This document shows positions 5,794 to 5,824 of a stretch of 5,824 nucleotides of DNA, piece after piece. Source of the DNA: CAYSRM01 sp964475205 (GTDB lineage Bacteria; Verrucomicrobiota; Kiritimatiellia; UBA8416; CAYSRM01); assembly GCA_964475205.1 (NCBI GenBank), contig CAYYVQ010000096.1, positions 1 through 5,824 on the forward strand, in the 5' to 3' direction. Under the pieces are notes generated by a model that saw only the letters and a list, made by a program, of their open reading frames with translations, was not told the origin of the DNA and did not search any database. The translations under genes and the position numbers were made by a program. The first letter of the stretch is position 1. The number at the start of each line of letters is the position of its first letter.

Positions 5794-5824
5794 GCGCAAA
5801 TGGGAGATTGGCTATCACCACTTT

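Larger units (their letters stand above)
5560..5824. other. Non-coding right flank with repeats, no gene recognised
   Basis: I see no convincing coding sequence in this 265-nt stretch. Positions 5560-5601 form the leader of the minus-strand glycosyltransferase gene and are AT-rich in part (5578-5592), where a promoter could lie, though no clear -10/-35 pair is visible. The rest is occupied by strong repeat copies at 5602-5641 and 5741-5793 and a degenerate inverted copy at 5681-5701, with pyrimidine-rich spacers. Positions 5794-5824 show nothing assignable. Confidence 0.7.

Overview
The window holds five genes of a bacterial surface-polysaccharide (O-antigen, capsule or similar glycan) locus, bracketed by copies of a short dispersed repeat. 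Four genes run left to right: a WbpD-type sugar N-acetyltransferase (151-837), two tandem extended SDR sugar epimerases related to CDP-paratose/tyvelose 2-epimerase (962-2020 and 2039-3097), and a GT4-type glycosyltransferase (3221-4480). A GT2-type glycosyltransferase (4582-5559) faces them on the minus strand. Gene content, initiation signals and the absence of introns indicate a bacterium. Base composition is moderate by eye, with the acetyltransferase more GC-rich than the epimerases. Intergenic repeats built on the core CTCAGTGCCTCCGTGG resemble short 'ctc-gtg-cct-ccg-tgg' repeats I associate with environmental bacteria with repeat-rich spacers. I cannot name a phylum.

Layout: 1-150 is non-coding, with a repeat copy (1-53), a GC-rich hairpin (96-123) and the likely ribosome-binding site of gene 1. 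After gene 1 comes a 124-nt spacer with a small perfect hairpin (839-856). The two epimerase genes are 18 nt apart and look co-transcribed. A 123-nt spacer without a recognisable promoter or terminator separates them from the GT4 gene. The convergent GT4 and GT2 genes leave 101 nt between their stops with no clear terminator. From 5560 to 5824 there is no gene, only two strong repeat copies, a degenerate inverted copy and unassigned sequence.

How the genes may work together (inference): WbpD-type enzymes make UDP-2,3-diacetamido-2,3-dideoxyglucuronate, the SDR pair would interconvert or tailor a nucleotide sugar, and the two glycosyltransferases would place such sugars on a growing glycan. 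The other enzymes of the diacetamido-uronate pathway (WbpA, WbpB and WbpE types) and any CDP-sugar synthesis genes are not here, so the window is part of a larger or dispersed pathway.

Most notable are: (i) a second epimerase whose YxxxK catalytic tyrosine is phenylalanine, beside a sister SDR that keeps it; (ii) a perfect 24-bp palindrome inside that gene; (iii) repeat copies in inverted orientation around the cassette, oriented the same way relative to the first gene at each end.
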